DNA of 64,000 bases from Modestobacter sp. VKM Ac-2985 (GCF_026967925.1 NZ_JAPVBI010000002.1:921628-985627), one strand, 5' to 3'; counted from the first letter of the stretch, positions 16,945 to 27,072 are shown. The notes: generated from the letters alone by a model not told the origin. Program-made: numbers and translations.

Positions 16945-16997
16945 CGACACACGACACGCGTCCGTGGCCAGCCAGCTCGATCCCGAGGAGACCCCCA

Positions 16998-18053
16998 GTG
17001 CCCGCCCGTGACCGCGCCACCGACCGCACCGGCACGCCAGGCCGGTCCGGTGCGGCGCGCACCCCCGCGGCCCGCCGCACCGGAGGGCCCCGGGCCGGTG
17101 CGACCTCGCCGTCCACACCCGCCCCTGACCGGCTCGTCGTCGGGCCGGTCCCGGTGCTGGCCCGGGCCTGCGGGTTGCTCCTCCTGCTCGCCGGGCTGGC
17201 CGGCGCCGCGGCGGCCTTCCCGACCTACCTGGTGGTCGGGGGGGCGGCGGTGAGCCCGGTGCAGGGAGCGCTGGACGCCGTCGTCGCTCTCGTCGCACCG
17301 GTCGCCTCGATCGCGGTCGGCACCGGGCTGCTCCTCGGGCGGGTGCCGCGGTTCGGCCTTGCCTACGCGGCGGTCACCGGTGCGCTGGCGGTCGGCCGGC
17401 TCCTCATCGAGCTACACCGCGGGCAGGGGTCGACCACCCGCCCGGCGGTCGAGGTGCTGGCCGGCGAGCTGGTGCTCACCAGTTCGGTGGAGATCGGCGC
17501 AGGCTGGGTGCTCGGTGTCGTCGCCCTGGGCCTCGCCGTCCTCGCCGGGCTGACCGCCTTCGCCGCCTGGGGTCGCACGGTCATGGAGGACGGTGGCGGG
17601 CTGGACCCGCTGCGCCCGGTGCTGGCCGGGGTGGCGGTGCTCCTCGGCGTGGCGGCGGTGCTCACCCTCGCCCCGCCGGCGGCCGACGTCCCGGACGAGG
17701 TGGTGACCGATCCGCTGACCGGCCTGGAGGTCGTCGTGCAGCAGGAGGGGCCGCAGGCGCTGCTGGAGCGACCCGGGCTGGCCCTGCTGGGCGGGTTGCT
17801 GCTCGCCGGCGCACTCGTGCTCTCCGCCGTCGTCGCGCCGTCGCTGCGGCCCCGGCTCGCCGCCGTCGGTGGACTGCTCGCCGTCACCGTCTTCCTGCTG
17901 GACACCGCCCTGGCCGGGCTCCGTGCTGCGTGGTCCAGCCCGGACCTGGAGTGGACCGTGCCGGGTGTCGGTCTGCTGCTGCTGGCCCTCGGTACGGGCG
18001 GGCTCACGCTGTTGGCCTGGCGCGGGCGGCGCGGCTCCCCCGCCCAGGGGTGA
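16998..18053 (+). CDS. multi-span membrane protein of unknown function
   Basis: A 351-residue protein I do not recognise. A basic, Pro/Thr-rich N-terminus (about 50 residues) precedes a hydrophobic helix ([23 protein letters not shown]). Four or five further membrane segments follow at roughly 80-125, 165-195, 210-235, 265-290 and 300-345. A short extracytoplasmic stretch ([25 protein letters not shown], about 230-255) lies between helices. GTG 16998 is chosen because GAGGAG lies 8 bases upstream; a Met in frame at 16926 would overlap the divergent promoter region. The gene is followed by a separate promoter for the B12-binding gene. Confidence 0.7.
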   Translation: MPARDRATDRTGTPGRSGAARTPAARRTGGPRAGATSPSTPAPDRLVVGPVPVLARACGLLLLLAGLAGAAAAFPTYLVVGGAAVSPVQGALDAVVALVAPVASIAVGTGLLLGRVPRFGLAYAAVTGALAVGRLLIELHRGQGSTTRPAVEVLAGELVLTSSVEIGAGWVLGVVALGLAVLAGLTAFAAWGRTVMEDGGGLDPLRPVLAGVAVLLGVAAVLTLAPPAADVPDEVVTDPLTGLEVVVQQEGPQALLERPGLALLGGLLLAGALVLSAVVAPSLRPRLAAVGGLLAVTVFLLDTALAGLRAAWSSPDLEWTVPGVGLLLLALGTGGLTLLAWRGRRGSPAQG

Positions 18054-18074
18054 CGTAGGACACCCCGGCGCCCC

Positions 18075-18080
18075 TAGAGT
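18075..18080 (+). promoter_or_regulatory. -10 box for the B12-binding protein gene
   Basis: TAGAGT with a 7-base gap to GTG 18088 and no ribosome site; predicted leaderless transcript. Confidence 0.6.
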
Positions 18081-18087
18081 CGCGGTC

Positions 18088-18498
18088 GTGGCAGCTGAGC
18101 GCATCCGTGTCGTGATCGCCAAGCCGGGTCTCGACGGCCACGACCGCGGCGCCAAGATCGTCGCCCGTGCACTCCGTGACGCGGGCATGGAGGTCGTCTA
18201 CACCGGGCTCCACCAGACGCCCGAGCAGATCGTGAACACCGTCGTCCAGGAGGACGCCGACGCGGTCGGGCTCTCGGTGCTCTCCGGCGCGCACATGACG
18301 CTGTTCCGCCGGCTCGCCGAGCTGCTCCGCGAGCGGGGGGTCGACGACGTCGTCGTCTTCGGTGGCGGGATCATCCCCGAGGCCGACCTGCCCGAGCTGT
18401 CCCGGCTGGGCGTGGCCCGGGTCTTCACCCCCGGTGCGAGCACCGAGGAGATCGTGGGCTGGGTCCGGGACCACGTGGGCGCCACCGCCGAGGCCTGA
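18088..18498 (+). CDS. stand-alone cobalamin-binding domain protein (methylmalonyl-CoA mutase C-terminal type)
   Basis: A 136-residue protein equal to the B12-binding domain of methylmalonyl-CoA mutase. It has [20 protein letters not shown] with the base-off/His-on DxHxxG signature (DGHDRG), then [10 protein letters not shown] and [12 protein letters not shown] for the nucleotide loop. No catalytic barrel subunit is encoded nearby, so it must work with a distant large subunit (as in split acyl-CoA mutases) or act as a sensor. It lies just before sucC-sucD, which consume succinyl-CoA, the product of methylmalonyl-CoA mutase; the functional link is inference. Confidence 0.92.
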   Translation: MAAERIRVVIAKPGLDGHDRGAKIVARALRDAGMEVVYTGLHQTPEQIVNTVVQEDADAVGLSVLSGAHMTLFRRLAELLRERGVDDVVVFGGGIIPEADLPELSRLGVARVFTPGASTEEIVGWVRDHVGATAEA

Positions 18499-18588
18499 CC
18501 CCACGTTCCGATCCCGCTGGGCGGAAGAGACGGGTGAGACGTCCCCCTCGGACGGAGGGCAGGTGACGCGAGGCGGACCGGGGCGGGC

Positions 18589-18594
18589 TACGGT
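18589..18594 (+). promoter_or_regulatory. -10 box for sucC
   Basis: TACGGT with an 8-base gap to GTG 18603; predicted leaderless transcript. Confidence 0.55.
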
Positions 18595-18602
18595 CCTTGC
18601 TC

Positions 18603-19763
18603 GTGGATCTCTTCGAGTACCAGGCCCGTGACCTGTTGGCCTCGCACGGCGTGCCCGTGCTCCCCGGCGGCGTCGCCGAGACGCCCGAGGAGGCGGAGGC
18701 GATCGCCCGCGAGATCTCCGCCCCGGTCGTCGTGAAGGCGCAGGTGAAGGTCGGTGGCCGCGGCAAGGCCGGCGGCGTGAAGCTGGCCGACGACCCCGAG
18801 AGCGCCAAGGCGCGGGCCCAGGACATCCTCGGGCTGGACATCAAGGGGCACATCACCCACAAGGTGATGGTGGCCCAGGCCAGCGACATCGCCGAGGAGT
18901 ACTACTTCTCCTACCTGCTCGACCGGTCCAACCGCACCTTCCTGGCCATGGCCTCGGTCGAGGGTGGCGTGGAGATCGAGACGCTCGCCGTCGAGCGCCC
19001 GGAGGCGCTGGCCCGGATCCCCGTCGACGCCTCGGTCGGCGTCGACGCGCAGAAGGCCGCCGAGATCGTCGACGCGGCCGGCTTCCCGGCCGAGGTGCGC
19101 GACCAGGTGATCGCCATCGCCGTCCAGCTGTGGGACGTCTTCAGCAAGGAGGACGCCACCCTGGTCGAGATCAACCCGCTGGCCAAGGCGCCCGACGGCA
19201 CCGTCCTCGCCCTGGACGCCAAGGTGACCCTCGACGAGAACGCCTCCTTCCGGCACGGCGAGCACGACGCCCTCGAGGACGTCGCCGCCGCCGACCCGCT
19301 GGAGGCCGCGGCCAAGGAGAAGGGCCTCAACTACGTCAAGCTGGAGGGCGAGGTCGGCATCATCGGCAACGGCGCCGGCCTGGTCATGAGCACGCTGGAC
19401 GTCGTCGCCTACGCCGGCGAGGAGTTCGGCGGGGTCCGCCCGGCCAACTTCCTCGACATCGGCGGTGGCGCCTCCGCCCAGGTGATGGCCGACGGCCTCG
19501 CCGTCATCCTGTCCGACCCGGCCGTGAAGAGCGTCTTCGTCAACGTGTTCGGCGGGATCACCGCCTGCGACGCCGTGGCCGACGGCATCGTCTCGGCGCT
19601 GGGCCTGCTCGGCGACGAGGCCACCAAGCCGCTGGTCGTGCGGCTGGACGGCAACAACGTGGAGGAGGGCCGGCGGATCCTCGCCGAGGCCGCCCACCCC
19701 CTGGTGACCGTGGTCGACACCATGGACGGCGCCGCCCGCCGCGCCGCCGAACTCGCCGCCTGA
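18603..19763 (+). CDS. sucC: succinate-CoA ligase, beta subunit
   Basis: A 386-residue ATP-grasp subunit that, with SucD, interconverts succinyl-CoA and succinate with ADP/ATP in the TCA cycle. It begins [20 protein letters not shown], has the nucleotide-binding [18 protein letters not shown], the LVEINPLA magnesium/nucleotide motif and [15 protein letters not shown]-type succinate/CoA grasp near the C-terminus ([21 protein letters not shown]). GTG 18603 fits the leaderless promoter; an in-frame TTG 6 bases upstream is less likely. sucD follows after 34 bases, forming an operon equivalent to Rv0951-Rv0952. Confidence 0.96.
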   Translation: MDLFEYQARDLLASHGVPVLPGGVAETPEEAEAIAREISAPVVVKAQVKVGGRGKAGGVKLADDPESAKARAQDILGLDIKGHITHKVMVAQASDIAEEYYFSYLLDRSNRTFLAMASVEGGVEIETLAVERPEALARIPVDASVGVDAQKAAEIVDAAGFPAEVRDQVIAIAVQLWDVFSKEDATLVEINPLAKAPDGTVLALDAKVTLDENASFRHGEHDALEDVAAADPLEAAAKEKGLNYVKLEGEVGIIGNGAGLVMSTLDVVAYAGEEFGGVRPANFLDIGGGASAQVMADGLAVILSDPAVKSVFVNVFGGITACDAVADGIVSALGLLGDEATKPLVVRLDGNNVEEGRRILAEAAHPLVTVVDTMDGAARRAAELAA

Positions 19764-19797
19764 TCGCCCCGGCACCCGAGAACAGGACACAGCAGAG

Positions 19798-20676
19798 ATG
19801 TCGATCTTCCTCACCGAGAACAGCAAGGTCATCGTCCAGGGCATCACCGGATCCGAGGGCCGCAAGCACACCGCGCGGATGCTCGCCTCCGGCACCGCCG
19901 TCGTCGGTGGCGTGAACCCGAGCAAGGCCGGTCAGACCGTGGACTTCGACGGCACGTCCGTCCCCGTCTTCGGCACCGTCGCCGAGGCGATGAAGGAGAC
20001 CGGGGCCGACGTCACCGTCGTCTTCGTGCCGCCGAAGTTCGCCAAGGGCGCCGTCATCGAGGCCATCGACGCCCAGATCGGGATGGCCGTGGTCATCACC
20101 GAGGGCATCCCGGTGCACGACTCGACCTACTTCTGGGCGCACGCCCAGGGCGGCTCGACCCGGATCATCGGCCCGAACTGCCCCGGGCTGATCAGCCCCG
20201 GGCGGTCCAACGCCGGCATCATCCCGGCGAACATCACCCAGGCCGGCAAGATCGGGCTGGTCAGCAAGTCCGGCACGCTGACCTACCAGATGATGTACGA
20301 GCTCCGGGACATCGGCTTCTCCACCGCCGTCGGCATCGGCGGCGACCCGGTCATCGGGACGACGCACATCGACTGCCTCCAGGCGTTCCAGGACGACCCG
20401 GAGACCGAGGCGATCGTGATGATCGGCGAGATCGGCGGCGACGCCGAGGAGCGCGCGGCGGACTTCATCAAGGCCAACGTGACCAAGCCGGTCGTCGGCT
20501 ACGTGGCCGGCTTCACCGCTCCCGAGGGCAAGACGATGGGCCACGCCGGCGCCATCGTCTCCGGCTCGGCCGGGACCGCCGCCGCCAAGCAGGAGGCCCT
20601 CGAGGCCGCCGGCGTCAAGGTCGGCAAGACCCCGTCGGAGGCCGCCCGCCTCATGCGGGAGATCGTCGGCGGCTGA
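19798..20676 (+). CDS. sucD: succinate-CoA ligase, alpha subunit
   Basis: A 292-residue subunit carrying the CoA-binding Rossmann domain ([29 protein letters not shown]) and the phosphohistidine. The active-site His249 is in [22 protein letters not shown] and the KSGTLTYQM turn are typical. It pairs with the upstream sucC product as an alpha/beta dimer or tetramer. AGGAC lies upstream of the ATG. The gene ends at a strong terminator, closing the sucCD unit. Confidence 0.97.
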   Translation: MSIFLTENSKVIVQGITGSEGRKHTARMLASGTAVVGGVNPSKAGQTVDFDGTSVPVFGTVAEAMKETGADVTVVFVPPKFAKGAVIEAIDAQIGMAVVITEGIPVHDSTYFWAHAQGGSTRIIGPNCPGLISPGRSNAGIIPANITQAGKIGLVSKSGTLTYQMMYELRDIGFSTAVGIGGDPVIGTTHIDCLQAFQDDPETEAIVMIGEIGGDAEERAADFIKANVTKPVVGYVAGFTAPEGKTMGHAGAIVSGSAGTAAAKQEALEAAGVKVGKTPSEAARLMREIVGG

Positions 20677-20696
20677 CGCCACCGACCGCGTTCCAC

Positions 20697-20738
20697 CGCC
20701 ACTGCCCGGCCCCTCTCCGGAGGCGCCGGGCAGTGGCG
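20697..20738 (+). terminator. terminator after sucD
   Basis: A perfect 14-bp inverted repeat (20697-20710 with 20725-20738) and 14-base loop, 20 bases after the sucD stop. Confidence 0.8.
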
Positions 20739-20813
20739 TCCCGGGGTGCCCGCCGCACGCGAGACGGCGGAGACTCCCTGGTGCCCGTCCGCACGCACGC
20801 CGAGGAGAGCACG

Positions 20814-21668
20814 ATGACGCCGAGTGGTCCGGCCCAGCCTCCTGCGGGGTCCGAGCAGCCGGGCGGTCCACCCCCGGGTGCGCGGGCCGCGGGCTCCGGC
20901 TTCGACCGGAGCCGGCTGAGCACGGCCGACGTGCTGGTGGCCGGGGGAGCCCTCCTGTACGTGCTCGTCGGCTTCCTCCCGTGGGCCTCGGTCAGCTTCG
21001 ACTTCGTCGGGCGGATCACCGCCAGCGGGTACGAGTACTCCGGGCTCGTCGGGCTCAGCGCACTGCTGTTGCTGGCCGCAGGAGCGTGGGCCGTCCTCCC
21101 CGCGGTCCGGCCGGACCGGGTCCGCTCCCTGCGCGCTGCGCCGACCGTCGTCCTGGCCGCGCTGGCGCTGCTCTGCACGCTCATCGCCTGGCTGCGGAGC
21201 GCGGACTACGGCTTCCAGCTCCCCGCCCTGCTGGGCGTCCTCCTCGCCGCCGCCGTGACCGTCCTGGCCGCGGTGTCCCTGCTGCCCGAGCTCCGCGCCG
21301 CGTCCCTCCTCCGCGGTGGGCCGGTCGACCGCGGGGAGGGCGCCGGTGGAGGCTGGTCGCCGCAGCACCAGCCGGCGCCCGGGTACGGGCCGTCGGCTCC
21401 CGAGCAGCCGCAGTACGGGCGCCTGCACTACGGGCAGCCGGTGGCCTTCGGGCAGCCGCAGTACACACAGCCGCAGCACGAGCCGCCGCAGTACGGGCGC
21501 CCGGAGTACGGGCAGCCGGAGGCCCAGTGGCAGCGGCCGACCCCGCCGCCGCCGTCGGCCGGCGGAGCGACCGTCGCCCCGCCCACCGAACGGCGGTCCG
21601 CCGACCCGGAGGCCGCGCATCCGGACCCGGCAGACCCGGACCGACCACGCCCCGCTGCCGACCGCTGA
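20814..21668 (+). CDS. membrane protein with Q/P/Y/G-rich tail (Rv0954/DUF5336-like)
   Basis: A 284-residue protein: a Pro/Gly-rich hydrophilic start, four membrane helices (about residues 42-60, 80-97, 110-125, 135-160) and a C-terminal 110-residue low-complexity tail with repeated YGRP/YGQP/PQY units. The layout (four helices plus PQYG-rich tail) and its place between sucD and the PerM-like gene match M. tuberculosis Rv0954, the 34-kDa antigen-like DUF5336 family. GAGGAG stands before ATG 20814. The molecular role is unknown; position next to the PerM-like gene hints at envelope or division. Confidence 0.75.
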   Translation: MTPSGPAQPPAGSEQPGGPPPGARAAGSGFDRSRLSTADVLVAGGALLYVLVGFLPWASVSFDFVGRITASGYEYSGLVGLSALLLLAAGAWAVLPAVRPDRVRSLRAAPTVVLAALALLCTLIAWLRSADYGFQLPALLGVLLAAAVTVLAAVSLLPELRAASLLRGGPVDRGEGAGGGWSPQHQPAPGYGPSAPEQPQYGRLHYGQPVAFGQPQYTQPQHEPPQYGRPEYGQPEAQWQRPTPPPPSAGGATVAPPTERRSADPEAAHPDPADPDRPRPAADR

Positions 21669-21670
21669 CC

Positions 21671-21687
21671 CCCCGCCACGGGCGGGG
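21671..21687 (+). terminator. short GC hairpin after the DUF5336-like gene
   Basis: CCCCGCC paired with GGCGGGG around a 3-base loop, 2 bases after the stop codon. Short and without a T-run. Confidence 0.5.
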
Positions 21688-21741
21688 CCGTGACTTGAGT
21701 CGTCCCGGCGCGTGCGCCACGTCGGGTCTCCTCCGCCTTGC

Positions 21742-21747
21742 GACAGT
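21742..21747 (+). promoter_or_regulatory. -10-like box for the DUF6350 gene
   Basis: GACAGT, then six G residues, then GTG 21754. The G-run could also act as a ribosome site, so the leaderless reading is uncertain. Confidence 0.35.
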
Positions 21748-21753
21748 GGGGGG

Positions 21754-22941
21754 GTGACCTCCCTGCTGGCGCGTCTGCCCTCCGTCGGGTCGGGGGAGCG
21801 TCGCGGTCGGCTCACCGGCTTCCTGGCCGTGGCCGCCGCGCTGGCCGTGTCGGCGCTGGGGCTCTCGGGGCTGACCCTCGCCGTCGTCGTCGTCCAGACC
21901 CTGGACCCCGACGGCGGGCTGCCCCTGACGTCCTCGGCTCGGGTGGCCGGCCAGCTGTGGCTGCTCGCGCAGGGAGCGGAGCTCCGGCTCCCCTCGGGCC
22001 CGCTGCGGCTCGCGCCGCTGGCCCTGACGGTGGCGATCGCCTGGGGGATCAGCCGGGCAGCAGGCTCGGTGGTGACCGTCCGGCGAGTGCGCACCGGCGG
22101 TGGGGCGGCCGCGGTGCTGGCGGTCGTCGTCGCCGTCCACGTCGTCCTCGCCACCGGCCTGGCCCTGGTCCTGGACGCCCCGGGCGCCTCGGTCGCCCTG
22201 CCGCGCGCGGTGCTCGGCGCCGGCGTCGTCGCGCTCGTCGCCGGCGGGCTGGGGGTGCTGCGCGACTCGGGCCTGGGTGCGGAGCTGGTCGACCGGCTCC
22301 CCGGTCCCGGGGGGGTGGTGCTGCGCGCGGTGGCCGCCGGGACCCTGGCGCTGGCCGCCTGCTGCACCGCGGTGATCGCCGTGGCCCTCGTCGACGACGT
22401 CGCCGGGCTCGGCCGGATCATCACCGGCCTCGGCGGCGCCGGTGCCGGCGCCGCCGGGCAGGTCGGGCTGAGCCTGCTCGTGCTGCCCAACGCCGTGGGT
22501 GCGGTGATGGGCCTCGCCGCCGGCCCCGGCTTCCTGGTGGGGGCCGGGACCTTCGTGTCCACCAGCGGGGTGACGCTGGGCACCGTGCCCGCGCTGCCGC
22601 TGCTGGCCGCGCTGCCGGACACCCAGGCGGTGCCGCTGCTGGCCTTCCTCTCCCAGGTCCTGCCGGCGGTGGCCGGCCTCGTCGCGGGTGCGGTGCTCGG
22701 TCGCCGGCTCGGGGACGACGACGGCGGCACGGTGATCGCGGCGCTGTGGGGCGTGGTCGCCGGGCTGGGCGTCGGCGCCTGCGCCGGGCTGTGGGTGCTG
22801 GTCGCCGCTGGCCGGCTCGGGGACGCGGCGCTGGCCGAGGTGGGTGCGCCGGCGCTGGCCACGGGACTGACGATCGCCGCGCAGGCGGCCCTCGCGGCCG
22901 CCGTGGCGGCAGCCGTCAGCCGCTGGCGCGCGCGGGGCTGA
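21754..22941 (+). CDS. DUF6350 (PerM-like) membrane protein
   Basis: A 395-residue integral membrane protein with about nine hydrophobic segments. A first helix (GFLAVAAALAVSALGLSGLTLAVVVVQTLDPDGG) is followed by SSARVAGQLWLLAQGAELRL and LTVAIAWGISRAAG, features of the DUF6350 family that includes mycobacterial PerM. It sits directly before purN-purH, exactly as PerM (Rv0955) does. PerM is implicated in cell division in mycobacteria; a similar role here is inferred by family and order. GTG 21754 gives a short cytoplasmic N-terminus. Confidence 0.82.
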   Translation: MTSLLARLPSVGSGERRGRLTGFLAVAAALAVSALGLSGLTLAVVVVQTLDPDGGLPLTSSARVAGQLWLLAQGAELRLPSGPLRLAPLALTVAIAWGISRAAGSVVTVRRVRTGGGAAAVLAVVVAVHVVLATGLALVLDAPGASVALPRAVLGAGVVALVAGGLGVLRDSGLGAELVDRLPGPGGVVLRAVAAGTLALAACCTAVIAVALVDDVAGLGRIITGLGGAGAGAAGQVGLSLLVLPNAVGAVMGLAAGPGFLVGAGTFVSTSGVTLGTVPALPLLAALPDTQAVPLLAFLSQVLPAVAGLVAGAVLGRRLGDDDGGTVIAALWGVVAGLGVGACAGLWVLVAAGRLGDAALAEVGAPALATGLTIAAQAALAAAVAAAVSRWRARG

Positions 22942-22976
22942 CCCCGGCCGCGGTCGGCTCGGCCGGAGGCGACGGC

Positions 22977-22982
22977 TAGGGT
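22977..22982 (+). promoter_or_regulatory. -10 box for purN
   Basis: TAGGGT with an 8-base gap to GTG 22991; predicted leaderless transcript covering purN-purH-pentapeptide gene. Confidence 0.55.
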
Positions 22983-22990
22983 CTGCGAAC

Positions 22991-23629
22991 GTGTCCGCCG
23001 ACGCAGCCGCCCCGCGGTCCCGCGTCGTCGTGCTCCTGTCCGGGGCCGGCACGCTGTGCGCGGCACTGCTGTCCGCCGCGGCCTCGCCGGGCTACCCGGC
23101 CGAGGTGGTCGCCGTCGGCTCCGACCGTGCGGACGCCCCGGGCCTGGCGCACGCCCGCGACGCCGGCGTCCCCACCTTCGTCACCGCCCTGCGGGACGCC
23201 CCCGACCGGGCCGGCTGGGACGCCGCACTGGCCGCCGAACTGGCCCGGCACCGGCCCGACTGGGTCGTCTGCGCCGGCTTCATGCGGCTGCTGGGCCCGG
23301 CCGTCCTGGACGCGTTCGGGGGGCGGGTGCTCAACAGCCACCCGGCGCTGCTGCCGGCCTTCCCCGGCGCCCACGCCGTCCGGGACGCCCTCGCCGCCGG
23401 CGTCCCCACCACCGGCGCGACCGTCCACCTCGTCGACGCCGGCGTCGACACCGGCCCGGTCCTGGCCCAGCGCCCGGTCCCGGTGCTGCCGGGGGACGAC
23501 GAGGAACGCCTGCACGAACGGATCAAGACCGTGGAGCGGGAGCTCCTGGTGCAGACCCTGGCCGGCCTCGTGGTCCAGGCCGCCGGGCTGTCCCCGACCG
23601 ACCCACCGACCCAGGAGAGCACCCGATGA
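22991..23629 (+). CDS. purN: phosphoribosylglycinamide formyltransferase
   Basis: A 212-residue folate-dependent GAR transformylase of purine synthesis. It shows the [13 protein letters not shown] phosphate loop, [34 protein letters not shown] with the catalytic Asn-His pair, and [19 protein letters not shown] with the catalytic Asp. The length is normal. It overlaps the purH start by 4 bases. Its formyl donor would come from the FolD route encoded 2 kb downstream. Confidence 0.96.
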   Translation: MSADAAAPRSRVVVLLSGAGTLCAALLSAAASPGYPAEVVAVGSDRADAPGLAHARDAGVPTFVTALRDAPDRAGWDAALAAELARHRPDWVVCAGFMRLLGPAVLDAFGGRVLNSHPALLPAFPGAHAVRDALAAGVPTTGATVHLVDAGVDTGPVLAQRPVPVLPGDDEERLHERIKTVERELLVQTLAGLVVQAAGLSPTDPPTQESTR

Positions 23630-25176
23630 GCGACCGCACCCCCGTCCGCCGCGCCCTGCTCGGCGTCTACGACAAGAACGGCGTCGAGGAGCTGGCCCGC
23701 GGGCTGGTCGACGCCGGGGTGGAGCTGGTCAGCACCGGCGCCACCGCCGCCCGGATCGCCGCCGCCGGCCTGCCGGTCACCCCCGTCGAGCAGGTCACCG
23801 GCTTCCCCGAGTGCCTGGACGGCCGGGTCAAGACGCTGCACCCGGCGGTGCACGCCGGCATCCTCGCCGACCGGCGCCGGCCCGAGCACGTCGCCCAGCT
23901 CGACGAGCTGGGCATCGCCGCCTTCGACCTGGTGGTGGTGAACCTCTACCCGTTCAGCGACACGGTGGCCTCCGGCGCCTCGCCCGACGAGTGCATCGAG
24001 CAGATCGACATCGGCGGCCCGGCGATGGTGCGCGCCGCGGCGAAGAACCACCCCTCGGTCGCCGTCGTCGTCGACCCGGCCCGCTACGACGAGGTCGTCG
24101 AGGCGGTCACGGCCGGCGGGTTCACCCTGGCCCAGCGCCGGGAGCTGGCGGCCGAGGCGTTCCGGCACACCGCCGCGTACGACGTCGCCGTCGCCTCCTG
24201 GATGGGCAACGTGCTGGCCCCGGACGACGCGAGCGGCTTCCCCGAGTGGGTCGGCGGGAGCTGGGAGCGCACCGAGGTCCTGCGCTACGGGGAGAACCCG
24301 CACCAGGGCGCGGCGCTGTACCGCAGCGGGCAGTCGGGTCTCGCGGACGCCGAGCAGCTGCACGGCAAGCAGATGTCCTACAACAACTACGTCGACACCG
24401 ACGCCGCGTGGCGGGCCGCGCACGACCACGCCGACCCCTGCGTGGCGATCATCAAGCACGCCAACCCCTGCGGGATCGCCGTGGGCACCGACATCGCCGC
24501 CGCCCACCGCAAGGCGCACGCCTGCGACCCGGTCTCGGCGTTCGGTGGCGTGATCGCGGCCAACCGCGAGGTCGACCTGACCCTGGCCGAGCAGGTCTCG
24601 GAGGTCTTCACCGAGGTCGTCGTGGCCCCCTCGTTCACCCAGGACGCCCTCGGCGTGCTGACCGCGAAGAAGAACATCCGGCTGCTGCGCATGCCGGAGG
24701 TGCCTCGGCTGTCGGTGGAGCTGCGCGCGATCAGCGGCGGGCTGCTGCTGCAGACCGCCGACCGGATCGACGCACCCGGCGACGACCCGACCAGCTGGAC
24801 GCTTGCGGCCGGTGCGCCGCTGGACGCCGCCGGGCTGGACGACCTGGTGTTCGCCTGGCGGTCGGTCCGCTCGGTGAAGAGCAACGCCATCCTGCTGGCG
24901 GCCGACAAGGCCACCGTCGGGGTCGGCATGGGGCAGGTCAACCGGGTCGACTCCGCGCGGCTCGCGGTGGCCCGGGCGGGGGAGCGGGCGACCGGTTCGG
25001 TGGCCGCCTCCGACGCGTTCTTCCCCTTCGCCGACGGGCTGCAGGTGCTGCTCGACGCCGGGGTGCGGGCCGTGGTGCAGCCGGGCGGGTCGGTGCGGGA
25101 CGAGGAGGTCGTCGCCGCCGCGCAGGCCGCCGGGGTGACGCTGTACCTCACCGGCACCCGCCACTTCGCGCACTGA
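23626..25176 (+). CDS. purH: bifunctional AICAR transformylase/IMP cyclohydrolase
   Basis: A 516-residue enzyme catalysing the last two steps to IMP. The N-terminal MGS-like cyclohydrolase domain (about 1-195) has [28 protein letters not shown] and [18 protein letters not shown]. The transformylase domain has [14 protein letters not shown], the catalytic KHANPCG and the [18 protein letters not shown] end. AGGAG stands before the ATG, which overlaps the purN stop (ATGA). The stop codon overlaps the start of the next gene by 1 base. Confidence 0.97.
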   Translation: MSDRTPVRRALLGVYDKNGVEELARGLVDAGVELVSTGATAARIAAAGLPVTPVEQVTGFPECLDGRVKTLHPAVHAGILADRRRPEHVAQLDELGIAAFDLVVVNLYPFSDTVASGASPDECIEQIDIGGPAMVRAAAKNHPSVAVVVDPARYDEVVEAVTAGGFTLAQRRELAAEAFRHTAAYDVAVASWMGNVLAPDDASGFPEWVGGSWERTEVLRYGENPHQGAALYRSGQSGLADAEQLHGKQMSYNNYVDTDAAWRAAHDHADPCVAIIKHANPCGIAVGTDIAAAHRKAHACDPVSAFGGVIAANREVDLTLAEQVSEVFTEVVVAPSFTQDALGVLTAKKNIRLLRMPEVPRLSVELRAISGGLLLQTADRIDAPGDDPTSWTLAAGAPLDAAGLDDLVFAWRSVRSVKSNAILLAADKATVGVGMGQVNRVDSARLAVARAGERATGSVAASDAFFPFADGLQVLLDAGVRAVVQPGGSVRDEEVVAAAQAAGVTLYLTGTRHFAH

Positions 25177-25796
25177 TGCGGGACCCGCGACCGCCGGAGC
25201 CGGACACGGTCTGGGAGGACGAGGACCTCGCGGGCGTCGACTGGGACTGGGCCCGGCTGGAGCGGGTGACGTTCGTCGACTGCCGCTTCGACGACGCCTC
25301 GATGGCGGAGCTGGTCACCAACCGCTGCGTGTTCGAGCGGTGCGTCCTCACCGGCGCCGCGCTGTCGGGCTCCCGGCACGAGGGGACGGCGTTCCTCTCC
25401 TGCCGGTTCGACCGGGCGAAGCTCTCCAACGTCACCTGGACCGGCTGCAAGCTCACCGGCTCGCAGTTCCCGGGTGCCACGCTGCGGCCGTTGACCTCGG
25501 AGGAGTCCGACTGGTCGTACGTGTCGCTGCGCGGCGTCGACCTCTCCGGTGTCGACCTCTCCGGCCAGAAGCTGACCGAGGCCGACCTCACCGACACCGT
25601 GCTGACCGACGCCGACCTGACCCGGGCCGATCTGCGGCGTGCCCGGCTGCAGTCGACCCAGCTGCGCGGGGCGGACCTGCGCGGCGCCCAGACCGACGGC
25701 GTCAACTGGCGGGGCTTCGACCCCACCGGGGTGCGGCTGGACCTGGCCCAGGCCGTGCTGTTCACCAGCGCCCACGGCGCCCTGGTGGCCGGCTGA
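25176..25796 (+). CDS. pentapeptide-repeat protein
   Basis: A 206-residue protein made largely of A(D/N)LxX pentapeptides that should fold as a right-handed square beta-helix. Examples run through [20 protein letters not shown] and [20 protein letters not shown]; the N-terminal part has more irregular coils ([16 protein letters not shown]). The family includes DNA-mimic gyrase-protecting proteins, but this function cannot be assigned here. The ATG overlaps the purH stop (TGATG), so translation is coupled to purine genes, a curious pairing. Confidence 0.85.
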   Translation: MRDPRPPEPDTVWEDEDLAGVDWDWARLERVTFVDCRFDDASMAELVTNRCVFERCVLTGAALSGSRHEGTAFLSCRFDRAKLSNVTWTGCKLTGSQFPGATLRPLTSEESDWSYVSLRGVDLSGVDLSGQKLTEADLTDTVLTDADLTRADLRRARLQSTQLRGADLRGAQTDGVNWRGFDPTGVRLDLAQAVLFTSAHGALVAG

Positions 25797-25820
25797 GCGA
25801 CTCCGGCGTCGTGCGTCGGG

Positions 25821-25826
25821 CAGACT
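25821..25826 (+). promoter_or_regulatory. -10 box for folD
   Basis: CAGACT with a 7-base gap to GTG 25834. The same hexamer and spacing precede the genes at 36753 and 59493. Confidence 0.5.
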
Positions 25827-25833
25827 GCACCCC

Positions 25834-26703
25834 GTGGTGGCGACGACTCTGGACGGCAAGGCGACCGCGGCGACGATCCGGGCGGAGCTGACCGGGCGGG
25901 TGGCGGCCCTGGCCGCGGCCGGACGGCGACCGGGCCTGGGCACCCTGCTGGTCGGCGACGACCCGGGCAGCCGCTGGTACGTCGGGGCCAAGCACTCCGA
26001 CTGCGCGCAGGTCGGCATCGCCAGCATCCAGCGGGAGCTGCCGGCCACCGCCGACCTCGCCGAGGTGCTCGCCGTCGTCGACGAGCTCAACGCCGACCCG
26101 GCCTGCACCGGCTACATCGTGCAGCTCCCGCTGCCGCGCGGCATCGACGAGAGCGTCGTGCTGGAGCGGATCGACCCGGCCAAGGACGCCGACGGCCTGC
26201 ACCCGGTCAACCTCGGCCGGCTGGTGCTCGGCGTCCCCGGGGCGCTGCCCTGCACGCCGGTCGGGATCGTCGAGCTGCTCCGCCGTTTCGACGTGCCGCT
26301 GGCCGGCGCGGAGGTCGTCGTGGTCGGCCGTGGCATCACCGTCGGCCGGCCGCTGGGCCTGCTGCTCACCCGGCGCACCGAGAACGCGACCGTGACCCTC
26401 TGCCACACCGGCACCCGGGACCTGGCCGCGCACACCCGCGCGGCCGACGTCGTCGTCGCGGCGGCCGGCGTCCCGGGGCTGATCACCGCCGACATGGTCA
26501 AGCCCGGCGCGGCCGTGCTCGACGTGGGGGTCAGCCGGGTCGACGGCAGGATCGCCGGCGACGTCGCCGCCGACGTGCGCGAGGTGGCCGGTTTCGTGGC
26601 CCCCAACCCCGGCGGCGTCGGCCCGATGACCCGGGCGATGCTGCTGGCCAACGTCGTCCTGGCCGCGGAGCAGGCGGCCGGGGTCGAGGTGCTGACGGCA
26701 TGA
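25834..26703 (+). CDS. folD: methylenetetrahydrofolate dehydrogenase/cyclohydrolase
   Basis: A 289-residue bifunctional enzyme interconverting methylene-, methenyl- and formyl-tetrahydrofolate. It has the catalytic Lys in [34 protein letters not shown], and the NADP loop [16 protein letters not shown], where the usual Ser of GRS is Gly. [15 protein letters not shown] closes the domain. GTG 25834 fits the promoter; GTG 25837 is equally readable. It supplies the formyl donor for PurN and PurH nearby. It overlaps the DUF3017 gene by 4 bases. Confidence 0.95.
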   Translation: MVATTLDGKATAATIRAELTGRVAALAAAGRRPGLGTLLVGDDPGSRWYVGAKHSDCAQVGIASIQRELPATADLAEVLAVVDELNADPACTGYIVQLPLPRGIDESVVLERIDPAKDADGLHPVNLGRLVLGVPGALPCTPVGIVELLRRFDVPLAGAEVVVVGRGITVGRPLGLLLTRRTENATVTLCHTGTRDLAAHTRAADVVVAAAGVPGLITADMVKPGAAVLDVGVSRVDGRIAGDVAADVREVAGFVAPNPGGVGPMTRAMLLANVVLAAEQAAGVEVLTA

Positions 26704-27026
26704 CCCGGCCCGCCGGCGGGACCCCACCCACCCGGCCGCCGCTCTACCTGCGCCGACCGCTGCTGGCCGGGTTCCTCCGGCAGTGGCCGCTGCTGGCCGT
26801 CATCGTCGTCGCCGGGGCCGGGCTGCTGCTCGTCGCAGCCGACCGGTGGCGTCCGGGGCTGGTCGTGATGGGGGTCGCGCTGATCGCCGCGGCCGCGCTG
26901 CGCCTGCTGCTCCCGCTGCGCCGTACCGGCTTCCTCGCCGTCCGCAGCCAGCGCATCGACGTCGCCCTGACGGGCTCCGCCGGCGTCGCCCTGGTGGTCC
27001 TGGCCCTGAGCATCCCGCCCACCTGA
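26700..27026 (+). CDS. DUF3017 small membrane protein
   Basis: A 108-residue protein with three hydrophobic helices (about residues 25-45, 50-70 and 85-105) and a Pro-rich start. The three-helix layout with [22 protein letters not shown] and the [11 protein letters not shown] stretch matches the DUF3017 family, which habitually sits behind folD in actinobacteria. It is translationally coupled to folD (ATGA). The function is unknown. Confidence 0.8.
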   Translation: MTRPAGGTPPTRPPLYLRRPLLAGFLRQWPLLAVIVVAGAGLLLVAADRWRPGLVVMGVALIAAAALRLLLPLRRTGFLAVRSQRIDVALTGSAGVALVVLALSIPPT

Positions 27027-27072
27027 CCGGTCCGGTGCGGCCCCCGCATGGCCGGACGCCGCCGCTCGGGGC

